Assembly: GCA_013696915.1 (NCBI GenBank)
Contig: JACCXR010000035.1
Coordinates: forward strand, 1-8,753
Direction of reading: 5' to 3'
Source of the DNA: Euzebyaceae bacterium
GTDB lineage: Bacteria > Actinomycetota > Nitriliruptoria > Euzebyales > Egibacteraceae
Length of the DNA: 8,753 bases
In this document: one piece after another, positions 7,034 through 8,753 of the stretch
How positions within the stretch are numbered: position 1 is the stretch's first letter
Layout: the number at the start of each line of letters is the position of its first letter
Made by a program: the position numbers and the translations under genes
The notes under the pieces: model-generated
What the model was told of the DNA's origin: nothing
Seen by the model: only the letters and a program-made list of their open reading frames with translations
Database searches by the model: none

Positions 7034-7642
7034 ATGTCGGACGGCCTGGAACCCGTCGGCGTGGGGCCGTTGCCGCAGCCGTGGCCGGACGACCCCAGGC
7101 TGGACCCGGGACTGCTCGCGGAGGGCGACCGGCGCAACGTCGTCGATCGGTACCGCTACTGGCGGGTGGAGGCCGTCGTCGACGACCTCGACACGCGCCG
7201 GCACCCCTTCCACGTCGCGATCGAAAACTGGCGGCACGACCTGAACATCGGCGCGGTCGTCCGCAACGCGAACGCCTTCCTGGCCGCAGCGGTGCACATC
7301 GTCGGCCGGAGGCAGTGGAATCGCCGGGGGGCGATGGTGACCGACCGGTACTGCCACGTCGTCCACCACGCCACGCTGGAAGACCTCGCCGCCTGGGCGA
7401 CCGGCGAAGGCCTGCCGCTGCTCGGTGTGGACAACCTGCCGGGGTCGGTGCCCCTCCCGGCCGCGGACCTGCCACGCGCCTGCGTGCTGCTGTTCGGTCA
7501 GGAGGGTCCGGGGCTGTCGGAGCAGGCGCGGGCGGCGGTCACCGCCACGCTGTCGATCCCGCAGTACGGCTCCACCCGGTCGATCAACGCGGGTGTGGCC
7601 TCGGGGATCGCGATGTACGAGTGGTGCGGCCGGCACGCCTGA
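7034..7642 (+). CDS. TrmH/SpoU family RNA methyltransferase
   Basis: A 202-residue, single-domain SPOUT (alpha/beta-knot) methyltransferase that would use S-adenosylmethionine to methylate a ribose 2'-hydroxyl in tRNA or rRNA. All three family motifs are visible: motif 1 with Asn71 and Arg77 (NIGAVVRNANAF, 71-82), motif 2 LLFGQEGPGLS (152-162), and motif 3 LSIPQYGSTRSINAGVASGIAMYEW (173-197), carrying Ser183 and Asn185 and forming the knot and cofactor pocket. Residues 1-55 are a shorter, charged N-terminal extension without the L30e-like substrate-binding domain found in 23S rRNA enzymes such as RlmB. The target RNA cannot be deduced. It is divergent from kgd with 98 bases between the starts, and convergent with the M20 gene. 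The ATG start lacks a Shine-Dalgarno sequence and is probably read from a leaderless transcript. Confidence 0.92.
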   Translation: MSDGLEPVGVGPLPQPWPDDPRLDPGLLAEGDRRNVVDRYRYWRVEAVVDDLDTRRHPFHVAIENWRHDLNIGAVVRNANAFLAAAVHIVGRRQWNRRGAMVTDRYCHVVHHATLEDLAAWATGEGLPLLGVDNLPGSVPLPAADLPRACVLLFGQEGPGLSEQARAAVTATLSIPQYGSTRSINAGVASGIAMYEWCGRHA

Positions 7643-7647
7643 GCCGT

Positions 7648-7676
7648 GAATCGCCGAGGCTCGTCCGAGGCGATTC
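7648..7676. terminator. Stem-loop between convergent genes, possible bidirectional terminator
   Basis: gaatcgcc (7648-7655) pairs perfectly with ggcgattc (7669-7676) around a 13-base loop, starting 5 bases after the methyltransferase stop. There is no long T-run on either side, only ttctcat after it on the plus strand. Position between converging genes favours a terminator role. Confidence 0.5.
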
Positions 7677-7750
7677 TCATGACCTCGGTTGTGGCGGGTC
7701 GCGCAGCGACCGCCCTGGATGCTGATCCCGACGGCGGGGCCGGCGGAAGG

Positions 7751-8753
7751 TCAGCCGACGACGGCGTCGAGGTCGAGGACGCCGCCGGCCGCCTCGAACT
7801 CGGCGGAGGCCGCGCCCCGCAGGTCGGCGTCGGTGAGGTAGTCGAGCGCGGTCAGGGCCAGGCCGATCGCGCCGTCCACGCAGCCGGCGTCGGCGCGCTC
7901 GCCCGCCGCCCACTCGGCGAACTCCGGCTGGTGGATCGTCACGGTCGGCGGCGCGATCGCGAGCATCGGGTGGATCGACGGGACGCGGACGCTCACGTTG
8001 CCCAGATCCGTCGACCCGGTCAGCGTCCCCGGGATCACGCCGGCGGGCAGGGACCGGCGGCCGCGGGTCGCGACGTTCGCCGCCCAGCGGGCCGCGAGCG
8101 CGCGGTTGTTGCGGACCGGCATGTAGACCGGGGTCGGGTCCCAGCCGAGCTCGACCCGGGTGCCCGTCGCCGTCGCCGCCGCCGTGAAGACGGCGGTCGC
8201 GCGCTCCACGAGCTCCGCCAGCGTCTCCGGCTCGGCGGAGCGCAGGTAGAAGGTCGCGGCTGCGCGCTCGGGGACGATGTTCGGCTTCTGGCCGCCGTCG
8301 GTGATGACGCCGTGCACCCGGTCGGTCGGCAGCAGGTGCTGGCGGAGCGCCGCGATCCCGGTGTAGGCCTGCACGACCGCGTCGAGGGCGTTGCGGCCGA
8401 GGAACGGCCACGCCGACGCGTGCGCCGGCAGGCCGTGATAGGCCACGTCGACCGTGCGGACGCCGAGCCAGGGATGCTCGGCGACCTCGAGGCCCGCCGG
8501 GTGGAGCATCACGACCGCGTCGACCTCGTCGAACCCGCCGGCGCGGGCGATGATCTCCTTGCCTCCGCCGCCCTCCTCGGCGGGGGTCCCGATGAGCTCG
8601 ACGCTGCCGTCGATGTCGCCGACGAGCCCCGCCGCGGCCAGGAACGCGCCCACGGCCGTGGCGGCGATCACGTTGTGGCCGCAGGCGTGCCCGATCCCGG
8701 GCAGCGCGTCGTACTCGGCGAGGACGGCGACCCGCGGCCGCCCCGCGCCGGCG
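7751..8753 (-). CDS. M20 family metallopeptidase / amidohydrolase (start cut by window edge)
   Basis: The C-terminal 333 residues or so of a cytoplasmic zinc-dependent hydrolase of the M20 family, in the AbgB / ACY1L2-like branch that hydrolyses amide bonds of N-acyl amino acids, aminobenzoyl-glutamate or dipeptides. Right at the edge is LAEYDALPGIGHACGHN, the classic metal-site and loop motif. It is followed by the catalytic pair EE in GTPAEEGGGGK (residues 59-60 of the visible part), His84 in VVMLHPAG, the dimerisation-domain motif YHGLPAHASAWP (105-116), and STDLGNVS plus SIHPMLAI near the end, typical of this branch. An internal GTG at 8669-8671 lies inside the conserved CGHN motif and cannot be the real start; the gene continues beyond the window. 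Substrate is unknown and no transporter or regulator is visible beside it. Confidence 0.93.
   Translation of the reverse strand, partial: AGAGRPRVAVLAEYDALPGIGHACGHNVIAATAVGAFLAAAGLVGDIDGSVELIGTPAEEGGGGKEIIARAGGFDEVDAVVMLHPAGLEVAEHPWLGVRTVDVAYHGLPAHASAWPFLGRNALDAVVQAYTGIAALRQHLLPTDRVHGVITDGGQKPNIVPERAAATFYLRSAEPETLAELVERATAVFTAAATATGTRVELGWDPTPVYMPVRNNRALAARWAANVATRGRRSLPAGVIPGTLTGSTDLGNVSVRVPSIHPMLAIAPPTVTIHQPEFAEWAAGERADAGCVDGAIGLALTALDYLTDADLRGAASAEFEAAGGVLDLDAVVG

Noticed and set aside
6936..7475. Upstream extension of the kgd frame to a start at 7475
   Set aside because: The added residues are low-complexity Arg/Pro/Gly sequence lying antisense to the methyltransferase gene. The conserved N-terminus and ribosome binding site point to 6935.
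8669..8671. GTG as start of the M20 gene
   Set aside because: The codon falls directly after the conserved GHACGHN metal-site motif, and the frame stays open to the window edge with family sequence upstream.

Overview
The window is a very GC-rich stretch of ordinary bacterial chromosome. It most likely comes from an actinobacterium (Actinomycetota). The best lineage marker is a 1250-residue 2-oxoglutarate dehydrogenase E1 in which an E2-type acyltransferase domain is fused in front of the thiamine-diphosphate domains. This Kgd/OdhA architecture is characteristic of that phylum. GTG starts, TANNNT-type -10 elements and a probable leaderless promoter fit the same group. The genus cannot be read from this sequence.

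Layout, left to right: (1) 1-330, minus: 5' part of an AI-2E family membrane transporter gene that runs off the left edge. (2) 424-1605, minus: a complete paralogue of the same family. (3) 1636-2934, minus: an M18 zinc aminopeptidase. (4) 2935-3182: a non-coding gap holding an 18-bp inverted repeat and three copies (two exact, one degenerate) of a short direct repeat. (5) 3183-6935, minus: kgd. (6) 6936-7033: a divergent promoter region. (7) 7034-7642, plus: a SpoU/TrmH-family RNA methyltransferase. (8) 7643-7750: a convergent gap with a stem-loop. (9) 7751-8753, minus: an M20-family amidohydrolase/peptidase, cut by the right edge before its start codon. No gene-free stretch exceeds 300 bases. 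No tRNA, rRNA, CRISPR, insertion sequence or phage gene was seen.

Gene logic: the aminopeptidase and the two transporters run in one direction with gaps of 30 and 93 bases and may be co-transcribed. kgd lies upstream in the same direction but is separated by the repeat-bearing gap, so it is probably its own unit. It feeds the oxidative TCA cycle. The methyltransferase and kgd are divergently transcribed from a 98-base region in which plausible promoters can be seen for both. The two peptidases are not obviously linked.

No novel multi-gene system was found. The most unusual signal is a palindromic repeat with 18-19 bp arms and a 26-base loop. It occurs downstream of kgd and again, in frame, inside the low-complexity linker of kgd itself, with the same inner arm and loop-edge sequences.
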